This document shows positions 1-8,924 of a stretch of 64,000 bases of DNA, piece by piece. The stretch spans positions 1,054,001-1,118,000 of the forward strand of contig NZ_CP031466.1 of NCBI RefSeq assembly GCF_003368325.1. The letters run 5' to 3'. Every line of letters begins with the position of its first letter. Position 1 is the stretch's first letter. The stretch comes from Paraburkholderia caffeinilytica (lineage in GTDB: Bacteria > Pseudomonadota > Gammaproteobacteria > Burkholderiales > Burkholderiaceae). A model generated the notes under the pieces. The model made no database searches. It saw nothing but the letters and a program-made list of their open reading frames with translations, and had not been told where the DNA came from. Made by a program: the position numbers and the translations under genes.

Positions 1-341
1 TCTGCAATCTGATCGAGCGGCATGTCCTCCGAAATCGATATCACCTGTTCGCACATCACGTCTTCGACCGCGTGACCGTGCTCCTTCACGTACCTCGCAG
101 CCTGACCGCGGGGCGATGACAACAGGAATTCGAGCCACCACCGGCGTCTCCCGTGGACGGTGCCATTTTCCACACGATGCAGCAGGTCGCCCTGGCTGAC
201 GATGCCGACGACCTTTCCGTCCGCAGCGACCACCGGCATGCCGCTAATACGGTTGTCGACGAACAGTCTTGCAGCATCGTGGATCGTCATATCTGGTGTA
301 GCGATAACGACGGACGTAGTCATGATGTCGAGCGCACGCAT
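1..341 (-). CDS. CBS-domain protein (3' end beyond window)
   Basis: The reverse strand reads an open frame from ATG at 341, preceded by a good ribosome binding site (AAGGAG about 6 bases upstream), to the window edge. The first 113 residues carry a CBS motif: the stretch around GMPVV and VGIVSQGDLL at about residues 35-55 is typical, and the N-terminal RALDIMT is the usual start of a CBS unit. A second CBS unit seems to begin near residue 97 (VEDVM). CBS pairs bind adenosyl ligands and regulate attached or partner proteins. Many Burkholderia members of this family add a C-terminal BON domain, but that part lies outside the window. The gene follows the two-component pair on the same strand after 225 bp. 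Confidence 0.8.
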   Translation of the reverse strand, partial: MRALDIMTTSVVIATPDMTIHDAARLFVDNRISGMPVVAADGKVVGIVSQGDLLHRVENGTVHGRRRWWLEFLLSSPRGQAARYVKEHGHAVEDVMCEQVISISEDMPLDQIA

Positions 342-566
342 GATCGCTCCTTCAACGTGTCACGACGGGTCCCCACGTGTTGCACCCGTCGCGCGGTTTC
401 GGCAGACGCACCGGTGGCGGACCGTCCGGTGCTGAGGCGCCGCCTTGGCATTGCCGACGTGGCATGCCAACTGTGACGACTGTATTCGCTGACCAGATGC
501 GTATGAATTAGGCAACTCTCCTAAAAGAGGCTCGGGGATTTCCTTATTTTGTGAGCGAGCTTCGCT

Positions 567-1232
567 CTATCGGCTCTCGATCCACTGAATTGCGAACCGC
601 ATCAGGTCCTTGCCGTTACGGATAGTCAGCTTTTCTTTGATATTGGCCTGGTGCGCTTCGATGGTCTTCACGCTCCGATTCAGTTTCTCTGCGATTTCGC
701 GGGTGCTGAAGCCGAGTCCGATCAGGTGCAGGATTTCAAACTCCCGTTCTGAAAGGTTTGCTATTTGGCCCTCCGCCGTTTTGTGGGGGACCGTAAGGGC
801 CCGCGCCAGCTTCTCGTGCATGGCGGCGCTCACGTAAATATTGCCTGCCAGCACTTCGCGGATGGCGCTGATGACGTGCTCTGTGGCTTCGAGTTTCATC
901 AGATACCCGTTGGCCCCGGCCCTTAGTGCGCGTTCGGCGAACAGGCTTTCGTCATGCATGCTGAGGACGAGAATCGCCAGATTTGGGTAGCGGTGACGGA
1001 AGGTCCTGACAAGCTCCAGGCCAGAGTCCGATTGCAGACTGATGTCCACAATGGCCATGTCGGGCTGGCAGTCCATCGCCGTCAGAGCTTCTTCGGCACT
1101 GCCAGCTGCACAGCAGACGTGCAGATCCTCTTGCAGATTCAGCAAGTGCGTCATCCCGTCACGGATGATGGGATGGTCATCCACGATCAGGATTTGAATT
1201 GCACGGTCTGGGCTAGCGGGTTTCCTGTGCAT
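567..1232 (-). CDS. NarL/FixJ-family response regulator
   Basis: A 221-residue DNA-binding response regulator. The receiver domain shows the acidic pair D18-D19 (IVDDH), the probable phosphorylation site D63 (IVDIS) and a conserved Lys in the YLMK motif near 113. A LuxR-type helix-turn-helix occupies roughly residues 160-202 (LSEREFEIL ... STREIAEKL ... VKTIEAH). I chose the ATG at 1232, which overlaps the 3' end of the upstream kinase gene by 20 bp; a start 48 bp further upstream is open but would lie deeper in the kinase. The overlap indicates co-transcription with the kinase, its likely phosphodonor. Target genes cannot be told from sequence. Confidence 0.93.
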   Translation of the reverse strand: MHRKPASPDRAIQILIVDDHPIIRDGMTHLLNLQEDLHVCCAAGSAEEALTAMDCQPDMAIVDISLQSDSGLELVRTFRHRYPNLAILVLSMHDESLFAERALRAGANGYLMKLEATEHVISAIREVLAGNIYVSAAMHEKLARALTVPHKTAEGQIANLSEREFEILHLIGLGFSTREIAEKLNRSVKTIEAHQANIKEKLTIRNGKDLMRFAIQWIESR

Positions 1233-2883
1233 GGCCAGGACCCTCCGGTAGCGGATAGTTGATTGCGACCGTGGTGCCACCCCAACCGTTGCGGGTCACG
1301 GTACAGGAGCCGCCCAGAAGGCTTGCCCGGTGACGCAGGTTGCGCAGTCCCAGCCCCGAGGCACGCCCCATGTCTTCCTGGCCGATGCCTACCCCGTCGT
1401 CACTGATCGAAAGCGTTTGCAGACCGCCTGCCCGCTCCAGCTCGATCCAGATGCGGTGGCCGCGGCAATATTTCAACGCGTTGTTGACTGCTTCCTGTGC
1501 GGCGCGGTAGAGGTTGATCTGCATCAGCGGATCCAGCAGGTCCACATCTGGTGCGATCCGCAGCATGCAATCCACGTCATTGAGCGTGCGAGCCGTTTCC
1601 GCCAGCCCCTGCAGTGCGGTCTCAAGGCCACCATATTCCATCGCGACCGGGTCGAGGCCATGGGCAATCCGGCGGGTCAACAAGGACGCCTGCTTCACCA
1701 ATCCGACAACGGTAGTGGCGTCGGCGGCAGCTGGATGGCCCTGCGCCTGCAGTTTCTGATTCAAGGCAGCGCAGTACAGACCCAGGCTGGTCAGGTGTTG
1801 TCCAAGCCCGTCGTGCAGTTCCCGGCCGATGAGTCTCTGCTGCTGATCGCCGATCTGAATCAGCTCCCCTTCCAATAGACGGCGTCGCGCCATCTCCTCC
1901 TTTAGTTCATTGTTTGCCTTCTCCAGGTCTTGGGTCCGCTCCTGGACGCGTCGCTCCAGTTCGACGTGGGCTGCCTGCAGCAACCTGTAGACGCGCCGCT
2001 CCTGAGCACGTGCCGCCACCAGCAGCAGTCCGGTGACCGCGACGACGTTAGCGAATGTGCACCATCTCACGAGGCTGTCCACTGGAGATTCGGCAGCGAA
2101 GGGGCCTGTGCCATGGGTGGTACCCCAAATGGCCACGACCGAGACCATCAGGGTCGCGATGGCGGTGCCCAGGTGATCGAAACGTAGAGCCGCCCAGATA
2201 ATGAACGGGAAAATCGCCAAGGCTGCAGGATAGTAGCCGTGCCCGGCAAGTTGTGGGGAGCCGAAGATGACGTAGCTTACCCAGAAGGTCGCAATGGTCA
2301 GCGCGCTCGCTTCTATAGTCCGCTCCACAGAGCGGACAGGGATCGAATACGTGAGGAAGCTGAACACGGGCGGCGCCACGACCAGGACCCCCATCATGTC
2401 ACCGAGCCACCATTTCAGAAAGGCTGCGAAGTACCCGGTGACCGACACCAGGCCTCCTGCAAGCAGGGCAGTCGTGCCAACCAGCGCACTGACTGCCGTG
2501 CTCATCACCGCAGCCAGGCCGATGAAGGCCAGCACGTCATTGATGCGGTCGAGGGTGATCTGGAATCGGGTCGCGCGTTTCAATAATATGGCTGCCGTCA
2601 AGGCTGCAACCATAGACCCGGTGCCAATCACCGCAGCCGTGGCTACGGGTACGCCCCCCGACACGTTGGCGAGGAAGGAGCCAATTGCAATTCCCGGGGC
2701 AACTGCGAAACCCCGCGCGAGCAGCGCAACAAGAGCGATGCCACTGGAAGGCCATACCAGGGAGATTGCGCCGCCCACCACCGCATAGGCGAGCCCTATC
2801 TTTGCACCTGCGTAATACGCCAATGCAACAATGGCGGTGCACAGGAAAAGGCTGAATCTGGAATTGCACCGGATGGTAACCAT
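1213..2883 (-). CDS. MASE1-domain sensor histidine kinase (NarX/UhpB-like)
   Basis: A 556-residue membrane kinase. Residues about 10-295 form a multi-span hydrophobic MASE1-like sensor (WPSSGIALVALL, KWWLGDMMGVLVVAPP), followed by a coiled-coil linker at 300-345. The HisKA_3 dimerisation helix carries the phosphoacceptor H357 in RELHDGLGQHL. A HATPase_c domain follows, with an N-box in EAVNNALKY and glycine boxes in SDDGVGIG and SGLGLRNL. This arrangement is standard for kinases that phosphorylate NarL-type regulators, and the gene overlaps such a regulator. The start at 2883 has AGGA upstream. The signal sensed is unknown; MASE1 is an integral-membrane sensory domain without a general ligand. 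Confidence 0.93.
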   Translation of the reverse strand: MVTIRCNSRFSLFLCTAIVALAYYAGAKIGLAYAVVGGAISLVWPSSGIALVALLARGFAVAPGIAIGSFLANVSGGVPVATAAVIGTGSMVAALTAAILLKRATRFQITLDRINDVLAFIGLAAVMSTAVSALVGTTALLAGGLVSVTGYFAAFLKWWLGDMMGVLVVAPPVFSFLTYSIPVRSVERTIEASALTIATFWVSYVIFGSPQLAGHGYYPAALAIFPFIIWAALRFDHLGTAIATLMVSVVAIWGTTHGTGPFAAESPVDSLVRWCTFANVVAVTGLLLVAARAQERRVYRLLQAAHVELERRVQERTQDLEKANNELKEEMARRRLLEGELIQIGDQQQRLIGRELHDGLGQHLTSLGLYCAALNQKLQAQGHPAAADATTVVGLVKQASLLTRRIAHGLDPVAMEYGGLETALQGLAETARTLNDVDCMLRIAPDVDLLDPLMQINLYRAAQEAVNNALKYCRGHRIWIELERAGGLQTLSISDDGVGIGQEDMGRASGLGLRNLRHRASLLGGSCTVTRNGWGGTTVAINYPLPEGPGHAQETR

Positions 2884-3633
2884 TGTTCGCTTCTTCCTGA
2901 GGCGGGAGCACCAATACGCTCTGGCGTGACATCACCTGCGGGACGGCGGATATGCTCCGATACCCCTGTGTCACGACGATCGAGGTTATGGGGACATACG
3001 CGATACGATGCTGCAACAGCGCCAGAAACATGTCTTTCAACTGACGTTTCACACTGTTGCCGTTCGTTGCTCCGCGCCTGTTGCGCGCTTGTTTGATCCT
3101 GACGTCATGATTGTGGTGGCACGCACCGCGGTAATCAAACGCTACACAGCGGTCCCTGGCACCCTACAGTAAGCGCGCCGATGTGGCGTGGAGAGACCCC
3201 AGGTATCGAAGGGCGACAGAACGTCGATCGCTGATGCTGCGACTGCCTTGATTTCGAAATGAGCGAACGACTGAAGAACCTCGGAAGCAACCGCTTGTGT
3301 CGCGTCAACCCGAGCGGCTGATGCGGGTCGATAGCACGCGCTCGCCGCTAACCGCCTGGCAGCAGGCCACCCGCAAATCGCCAGCGAATCTGCCCGAGCC
3401 GTGCCGCCTCCAGTGGCTAGCCCTTTCCTCAGTTCAACACACGAACGCCAAAGCACGAAAATTGCTAAACGGTAAGAACGCTGACAAACCGTAATTGCAC
3501 AGACAGTCGGGTGCAATTCAAACGCCACCAGGCTTGTCAAAACAATGTGGCCTTGCTATCGAAGCGCCGTTCTGGCCGGGACGAAACGAATAGCGCGCTT
3601 CATGCACAGGCCGTTCTTTCCGTGGGAGGAATC
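2884..3633. other. Non-coding stretch, divergent promoter region
   Basis: About 750 bp between the divergent kinase and SH3-protein genes. Open frames exist on both strands but show no recognisable domain, no convincing ribosome binding sites and poor codon bias. It presumably contains the promoters of both flanking genes. I see no RNA gene or mobile-element end. Confidence 0.5.
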
Positions 3634-4344
3634 GTGCAAAAGAAAATCCTCATTCGAGCCATCGCGGGAGGCGTTTGCCTGATGGCGCTGTCCGGCGCGG
3701 CGTTCGCTCAATCGCTGGCGTATACGAATCAGCCCGTTGACGTTTATGCGGGGCCGTCCGGGGAGTATCCGGTGGTCGCGGAGGTGCCGCCGAGCGCGCA
3801 GCTTACGGTATACGGCTGCGTTGCCGATTACAGCTGGTGCGACGTCGGCGCGCCCGGACTGCGCGGTTGGGTCTACGGCGAATATCTCGACTATCCGTAC
3901 CAGGGTGACGAGGTGCCGATCATGACTTACGGCGGGCAGATCGGGCTGCCGATCGTGACGTTCTCGTTCGGCACCTACTGGGATCACTACTATCGCGGCC
4001 GGCCTTGGTATCACGACCGGGACCGGTGGGCGAATCATCCGCCTCCGATGCGGGGCGGTCCGCCGCCGCATGGTGGTCAGCCGTCGGCGGGCGGTCCGGC
4101 TATGAACCCAAGGCCGGTCATGCACGGCGGCCCGCAGCCGGAACCCCAGGCGGGGTACGCTCATGGACCGACGCAGCCGCAGCCGCAGCCGGGATATTCG
4201 CACGGGCCTGCGCAGCCGCCCGGGCACATGATGGGCGGGCCTCAGGGACAGGCTACCGTGCGCCCGGGCGGCCCGTCCGGTGAGCACGGCGGCGCGGCGC
4301 GCGGTGGCAATGAAGACCGCAATCATCCGACGGATAACCATTAG
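3634..4344 (+). CDS. Exported SH3-like domain protein with Pro/Gly/His-rich tail
   Basis: A 236-residue predicted periplasmic or envelope protein. The GTG at 3634 is preceded by GGGAGGA 3 bases upstream and opens straight onto a signal peptide ending at AAFA-QS (about residue 26), so it is preferred over upstream in-frame starts. Residues about 28-95 form a bacterial SH3-like module (VDVYAGPSGEYPVV, WCDVG, RGWVYGEYLDY). A TYWDHYYRGRPWY segment follows, then a low-complexity tail rich in Pro, Gly, His and Gln (repeated PQP and HGG). SH3b modules in exported proteins often contact peptidoglycan; that role is inferred. No operon partner is visible. Confidence 0.82.
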   Translation: MQKKILIRAIAGGVCLMALSGAAFAQSLAYTNQPVDVYAGPSGEYPVVAEVPPSAQLTVYGCVADYSWCDVGAPGLRGWVYGEYLDYPYQGDEVPIMTYGGQIGLPIVTFSFGTYWDHYYRGRPWYHDRDRWANHPPPMRGGPPPHGGQPSAGGPAMNPRPVMHGGPQPEPQAGYAHGPTQPQPQPGYSHGPAQPPGHMMGGPQGQATVRPGGPSGEHGGAARGGNEDRNHPTDNH

Positions 4345-4411
4345 CGATTGAGCGCTTTTCGCCCGCCGCCGTTTCGCGATCGTGTAGCAACGCGCCTGCT
4401 GCCGACGTCGC

Positions 4412-4909
4412 TCAATTCGGCTGATTTTCGTCGGAGCGATCGTGAAGCGGGTCCGGGCTCTTTTGCGTCGAGCGCAACACGCCGGCGTCGTCGAAATAGA
4501 AGTGAAAGAGCTGGTACCACGTGTTGTCTTCCAGGTACCGGTAGGTCCAGACTTCGCGCTTGACGAGCGACAGGTACATCGTTTCTTCGGGCCGGCCGAA
4601 ATTGACGAGCACGTCCGCGCGGGTCCATTTTCCCGGCTCCGCGCGATAGAACTCCAAGGGCTGCAGCACTTGGCGGACGTCGACGACTTTGCCGTTCGCA
4701 TCGATATCCGCGGCGACGGTGGTTTCGCCCATCGGTTGCGTCGGCCACATCAGACGCTTGCCGCCATTCGGAAGGTCATAGGTTTCTTTCGGCTGGCCTA
4801 GCGAGGCAGTCACGGCGGATTCCGGCTCGCCGGCCTTGAAGCGGTCCCATGGTTGAACGCAGGCGCTCAAGGCAAGTGTCAACGCGAAAGCAAGCGTGAA
4901 ACGCCGCAT
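4412..4909 (-). CDS. Outer-membrane lipoprotein with two SmpA/OmlA-like segments
   Basis: A 165-residue predicted lipoprotein. The signal sequence ends in a lipobox (LALSAC near residue 17), so the mature protein is probably acylated at that Cys. Two segments resemble the BamE/OmlA fold in miniature: residues about 20-55 (GEPESAVTASLGQP) and about 85-145 (WTRADVLVNFGRPEE ... VWTYRYLEDNTWYQLFHFYFDDAGVL). Burkholderia genomes encode many such small lipoproteins besides BamE itself, which is shorter and has one domain. I chose ATG 4909 because it starts the signal peptide; a start 51 bp upstream (4960) is possible. The gene stands alone, convergent with the SH3 protein gene. Confidence 0.8.
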   Translation of the reverse strand: MRRFTLAFALTLALSACVQPWDRFKAGEPESAVTASLGQPKETYDLPNGGKRLMWPTQPMGETTVAADIDANGKVVDVRQVLQPLEFYRAEPGKWTRADVLVNFGRPEETMYLSLVKREVWTYRYLEDNTWYQLFHFYFDDAGVLRSTQKSPDPLHDRSDENQPN

Positions 4910-5250
4910 GTCCAGACGACGTTCAAGAGGACCGCCGATCTTCGATGTGCGCCGTGTCATGCCGAACCTCGTGCGCGATGCGATGCATGAGAGTTGGACA
5001 CGGCGCACCGGAAAAGATTTGAGGGCTTTGGAAACCGGCGATGAGTGCCAGGTCGAAAGTGGCGCGAGACTGCTATATGCAATCGGTGCGATGCTATTTT
5101 CTTGTGAAAACATCTTCGCGCGACAGATCTGGTGATATCAGATAAGGGGCGAACTGAAGATCGTGCGGCGGTTTATTTTAATAGGGCGTCTGCCAGTTCC
5201 GCGCCTTCAACTGATTGACCGCTTCTGTGGCGCGCCGGTCTAGTTCTGGC

Positions 5251-5550
5251 TCATGCGCGAGCGGAATCAAAGAGCATTTCCCAGCCGAGGAAAGGCCCAA
5301 GCTGAATGACGTCCCAATCAATGAGCCCGACCTTGGCGAGCGGGAACTCACACAGGGCTTGCCTCGCTTCTTCCACCGAGTCGCACTCGACAATGATCGC
5401 GACACCCGGACGGTCCTGACGGAAATAGATGTCGCGCACAATGCCGCTCTTGTAGAGCTGCCAGCCGTGACGGGTTTCTTCCGCCAGATGAGGTTGATAA
5501 CTCTCCTGGCTGGCGCCGGGCAGGGGGATGTCGAGACACAGCAGTTTCAT
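5251..5550 (-). CDS. Muconolactone-isomerase-like small protein
   Basis: A 99-residue protein with the ferredoxin-like fold pattern of the muconolactone delta-isomerase-like/EthD group (YFRQDRPGVAIIVECDSVEEARQALCEFP near the middle; VIQLGPFLGWEMLF at the end). The start at 5550 has AAGGAG eight bases upstream. The flavodoxin gene lies 111 bp upstream on the same strand, and the two may share a transcript from the LysR-controlled promoter. True catabolic muconolactone isomerases have a characteristic N-terminus that is not obvious here, so a role as a small stress-related or antibiotic-monooxygenase-like protein is equally possible. Confidence 0.72.
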   Translation of the reverse strand: MKLLCLDIPLPGASQESYQPHLAEETRHGWQLYKSGIVRDIYFRQDRPGVAIIVECDSVEEARQALCEFPLAKVGLIDWDVIQLGPFLGWEMLFDSARA

Positions 5551-5661
5551 GGTGATGCTCCTTGTTGTGATGATGCGCGGCGAGCGGATCGCATGGGGGA
5601 ACACGCTGAAGCGCGAGCGGGCGCATCGCCTCATATCGTGGAAACGATCATGGCGTGCCAG

Positions 5662-6216
5662 TCAGACGCCGGTTTTGAACTGGCTTGCCACTTCGGCCAC
5701 GCGCTGCCCAAGATGGACGGCGGTTTGCAGATCACTGGCTATGGGAGAGAGCTCGGGGGATACATCGTCGGACTGTGCCATTGCGCCCAACCATCCACCG
5801 ATGCGGTTGGGCTCATCCGCCGCACGTCCGGCGAACAGATCGAGCCCGACCCAAATCATGCCGTGCTGGGCCGCGAACAGCGCCATGGTCACCAGCGAGT
5901 TCAGCTTGTCGCCGTGTTGGGCGCCGGAGTTGGTGAAGCCGGCAGCGATCTTGTTGCGCCACGTTTGCGGTATCCAGGCCGGACGTGTCGAGTCCTCCAT
6001 GAACTTCTTGAGGCGGGCGCTGATCGTGCCGTTGTATGTGGGCGAACCGAAGACGATGGCGTCGCTGGCGGCCAGACTCTCCCAAGGAATTTCGTCATCG
6101 GCGACTGCGAACAATCGGGCTTCGGCACCCGGCACGCGACGAATGCCTTCGGCGACGGCTTGTGCCTGCTTTTCCGTATGGCCGTAGCCACTGTCGTAGA
6201 CGATGGTTACCAACAT
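5662..6216 (-). CDS. WrbA-like flavodoxin / NAD(P)H:quinone oxidoreductase
   Basis: A 184-residue flavodoxin-like protein. The FMN phosphate-binding loop is at the N-terminus (VYDSGYGHTEKQA, residues 6-18), followed by the isoalloxazine loops SPTYNGTISARLKKF (near 58-72) and FTNSGAQHGDK (near 94-104). This matches WrbA-type quinone reductases (usual length about 190-200), which reduce quinones by two electrons in the cytosol and limit redox cycling. The gene is divergent from a LysR regulator with an operator-like palindrome between them, the usual layout for inducible quinone- or electrophile-responsive reductases. Confidence 0.88.
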   Translation of the reverse strand: MLVTIVYDSGYGHTEKQAQAVAEGIRRVPGAEARLFAVADDEIPWESLAASDAIVFGSPTYNGTISARLKKFMEDSTRPAWIPQTWRNKIAAGFTNSGAQHGDKLNSLVTMALFAAQHGMIWVGLDLFAGRAADEPNRIGGWLGAMAQSDDVSPELSPIASDLQTAVHLGQRVAEVASQFKTGV

Positions 6217-6294
6217 GACATTCCTTCCTTTGCGGTGTGTTTATCGATACGTCGCATTTTGCGTCGCGTCACCCACAACCAGAAGTTACGGACG

Positions 6295-6322
6295 GGTTGA
6301 ACTACTCTCAACCAAAGGTTGA
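6295..6322. promoter_or_regulatory. Probable LysR operator in divergent promoter
   Basis: GGTTGA-N7-TCAACC (6295-6313) forms a perfect inverted repeat that fits the T-N11-A LysR-box pattern. A third GGTTGA half-site follows at 6317-6322. It lies between the flavodoxin gene and the divergent LysR gene, where autoregulatory LysR boxes are expected. Direct sequence observation; regulator binding is inferred. Confidence 0.6.
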
Positions 6323-6385
6323 TAATGGGATTTTGCTCGAGAGCATTTCGAGCGCACCGTACGCGCATAACTCATGGAGGACGGC

Positions 6386-7342
6386 GTGGACTTATCGCAA
6401 CGCGTTCGCGCGATTCTTTCCTTTGTTCAGGCAGCAGACGCAGGCAGTTTTGCGGCAGCGGGACGCGTACTCGGCATTACCTCGGCGGCAGTCAGCAAGA
6501 ATGTCGCCAGCCTCGAGAAAGCTCTGGGTGTGCGGCTGATGAACCGGACAACTCGCACGCTTAATCTCACTGAGGAGGGAGGCGCGTTTCTGCGCCAGGC
6601 CCGCGTCGCACTTGATGCGCTCGATTCAGCTATCGATACCGTTGCAGCACAACGTGTAGTGCCGAGCGGGCGCGTCCGTATATCGACGAGCTGGGCCTTC
6701 GGGCGCGAGCAATTGATGCCCGTGCTGCCCGCGCTGCTGTCTCGTTACCCTTCGTTGTCTGTCGCCGTCGATTTCGATGACCGAGTGGTCGACCTCGTCC
6801 GTGATGGCTACGATATCGGGATCAGAGGCGGCAATATTCCGGATTCCGCCCTGGTATCGCGCCTCGTATTTCGTTTGAACCTGGTGCTGGTCGCATCTCC
6901 CGAATACCTTGTGCACCACGGCGTGCCACAGACTCCCCGTGAGCTGCGAGCACACAGGGTTATCGCACGGCGGTTTCTGGGGGGACAAGTTGCTCCATGG
7001 AGCTTCAAGATGGAGGACGGCAGTACGACCACATTCGATCCCGCAGACGCGGCGGTGTTGACGTTGTCCGCACCGGAATCGGTGGTTCAGGCTGCATGCG
7101 ATAGCGTCGGCATTGCGCAGGTCGGCGTCCATCTCGCCTGGAAACACCTGTGTTCCGGCGCGTTAAAGGTCGTGCTTCGTCGCTATCACGAGCCTGGGAA
7201 CTACGAGATGGTCATGCAGTACCCGCACCGCGCATTGATGGCCCCGCGCGTGCGCGCAACGTTGGATCACCTGCTTGAATCGTTCGCGAAAGACAAGGAT
7301 CTGCACGTACCCCTGGAGGCGTTGGACGCTTACGTCGCATGA
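6386..7342 (+). CDS. LysR-family transcriptional regulator
   Basis: A LysR regulator of about 318 residues. The N-terminal winged helix-turn-helix spans about residues 8-60 (FVQAADAGSFAAAGRVLG, AVSKNVASLEKALGVRL), followed by a type 2 periplasmic-binding-like effector domain (RVRISTSWAFGREQLMPVLPALLSRYP). I prefer GTG 6386, which has GGAGG five bases upstream; the in-frame ATG at 6374 lies over that site. It is divergent from the WrbA-like reductase gene and probably controls it and itself through the palindrome at 6295-6322. The effector is unknown, perhaps a quinone or phenolic compound given the target. Confidence 0.92.
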   Translation: MDLSQRVRAILSFVQAADAGSFAAAGRVLGITSAAVSKNVASLEKALGVRLMNRTTRTLNLTEEGGAFLRQARVALDALDSAIDTVAAQRVVPSGRVRISTSWAFGREQLMPVLPALLSRYPSLSVAVDFDDRVVDLVRDGYDIGIRGGNIPDSALVSRLVFRLNLVLVASPEYLVHHGVPQTPRELRAHRVIARRFLGGQVAPWSFKMEDGSTTTFDPADAAVLTLSAPESVVQAACDSVGIAQVGVHLAWKHLCSGALKVVLRRYHEPGNYEMVMQYPHRALMAPRVRATLDHLLESFAKDKDLHVPLEALDAYVA

Positions 7343-7527
7343 TGTGGGGCCGGCCCGTTCTGTCGCTGCGGTCGCAGTCTTGCGCCGTTATGGCGATTGA
7401 AGAGGCTGGCGTGGTTCATCAAACGCGGGTTCTGGCTCACATGAGCATCGCCTGTGCAACGCCGCGAAAGGTATTCGCCGTTTCGAGCTTAACCTTTGAT
7501 TGAACCACGTCGTTTTTTGCTCAACGT

Positions 7528-7968
7528 TCAGTCATGGTGACGACGTTTGTGATGGCGCTTGTCCGGTCGGTAGCCGCGGGAATAGTCGTCTGCGTACGAA
7601 TTGGACCGCGATATGTTACCGCCAAGCGCTGAGCCCGCGCCGCCGCCCACGGCCGCGCCGACGAGGCCGCCCGTGCGGCCGCCCATCGCATTGCCTGCCG
7701 CTGTTCCGGCACCGCCCCCGAGCGCGCCACCGATGATGGCGCCCGTGCGTTCCCGGCGGTTCGACGTGATCGCGCCGCCGGCGCCGCCGCCGACTGCACC
7801 GCCAATGACAGAACCCGTGCTGCCGCCTACTGCGCCACCCAGGGCAGCGCCGGCTACGCCGCCGAGCGCGCCGCCAAGGGCATTGTTCATATCGCCGGCC
7901 ACCGCCGGTAGCGACGCTGCAGTGGTGAGCGCTGCAATGACAACAATCTGGAGGATTTTCTTCGACAT
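7528..7968 (-). CDS. Glycine-zipper exported protein
   Basis: A 146-residue protein with a signal peptide (cleavage near AVAGD, residue 25) followed by about 90 residues built from GG-A/L-GG repeats, a glycine-zipper pattern (for example GGAVGGSTGSVIGGAVGG). It ends in a basic His/Arg-rich tail (KRHHKRRHHD). Glycine-zipper segments pack as membrane helices; such proteins are common envelope components in Burkholderia without assigned roles. The start is chosen for the signal peptide; the ribosome binding site is weak. No operon partner is visible. Confidence 0.75.
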   Translation of the reverse strand: MSKKILQIVVIAALTTAASLPAVAGDMNNALGGALGGVAGAALGGAVGGSTGSVIGGAVGGGAGGAITSNRRERTGAIIGGALGGGAGTAAGNAMGGRTGGLVGAAVGGGAGSALGGNISRSNSYADDYSRGYRPDKRHHKRRHHD

Positions 7969-8360
7969 AAAAGGGTCTTTAGTTTTTGGGACGGCGCCGA
8001 GTATAACCGTCCTCCGAAAGGTTTTTGTAACTCGCCATGCCGGACCTCGGTAAGAGGTGTAACAAAATGAACCGATGGTTTTTTAGTGAAACGCTTTCGG
8101 CGCCATTGGTGTCGGGTTGCGGTCGGCCACCGGCAGCCTGCCGTGGCCATCCGCTTTCGGGCATACTCGCAGCAACGTATTGATCGTGATATCGCCACCG
8201 ACCACGGCGTACCTGACGCATGATCCTTCGTCTAGTGAAGACCGTCCCGCAGCGGCTCGATGCCGTCCTGGCTGACAGTGTGGTGTGTGTGACCGCGAGC
8301 AGGATTTGGCGATGGTCGCCTGCATCGATGAGCCGCTGACACGACTAGACTGTGAACACC
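7969..8360. other. Intergenic region, nothing recognised
   Basis: About 390 bp between the divergent glycine-zipper gene and the DUF2867 gene. Reverse-strand frames here have no domain and run into the DUF2867 gene antisense. I found no clear promoter, RNA or repeat. Confidence 0.4.
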
Positions 8361-8894
8361 ATGAACCAACCCCGGAACACCACCTTGACCAAAGCGCGCG
8401 CCGTGCCCATGCCTGGCAACAGCGTGCTAGCGCCGCTTTATGTCGGCGCGGACCTTTTGGATGCCTTCGCAATTCGACTGCCGGCGGAGGCCAGCGATGA
8501 TCTGGAGGTGTTGGCACGCGCCGCGTTCGAACGGCAGGCGTGGTGGATTCGTGCGCTCACGCGTGTCCGCGATGTTGTGATGGTGACAGTCGGCGTCAAA
8601 TCGTCTCGCGCTGTCGGTCTTGCCGCAGCGGCGCACGGGCCGGTTATCGGTTTTTTGCCGCTGCTGTCAAAGAGCGCGACGGAGTTGGTAGTGGGCGCGG
8701 ATGACCGGCATCTCGACTTCCGCGCCACCATCCAACTTCGCGCCGATGCGTCAAATGGACGAGAGCTGCTCGCGGGTACGGTGGTGCATTGCCATAACAG
8801 ACTGGGGCGAATCTATCTTGCGACGATTGCGCCGTTTCATCGCGTGATTGTGCGGGCAAATCTGGAACGGGCAGTACGAGCAATGAGGATTTAA
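8361..8894 (+). CDS. DUF2867-like protein
   Basis: A protein of about 177 residues that I match to the DUF2867 family by its pattern: an N-terminal DLLDAFAIRLP, WWIRALTRVRDVV near residue 55, and a C-terminal REL...GTVVHCHNRLGRIYLATIAPFHRVIV segment. The family is uncharacterised; members are cytosolic or membrane-associated and often occur alone or fused to nucleoside-diphosphate-sugar epimerase-like domains. The start is uncertain: ATG 8361, GTG 8352 and ATG 8409 are all in frame and none has a clear ribosome binding site. The broken lipocalin-like gene begins 30 bp downstream on the same strand. Confidence 0.7.
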   Translation: MNQPRNTTLTKARAVPMPGNSVLAPLYVGADLLDAFAIRLPAEASDDLEVLARAAFERQAWWIRALTRVRDVVMVTVGVKSSRAVGLAAAAHGPVIGFLPLLSKSATELVVGADDRHLDFRATIQLRADASNGRELLAGTVVHCHNRLGRIYLATIAPFHRVIVRANLERAVRAMRI

Positions 8895-8924
8895 GCTTGC
8901 TTTGGCAGTGCTACGGGAGGAAAT

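Noticed and set aside
3142..3540. 132-codon reverse frame upstream of the SH3-domain gene
   Set aside because: No domain, no ribosome binding site, poor codon bias.
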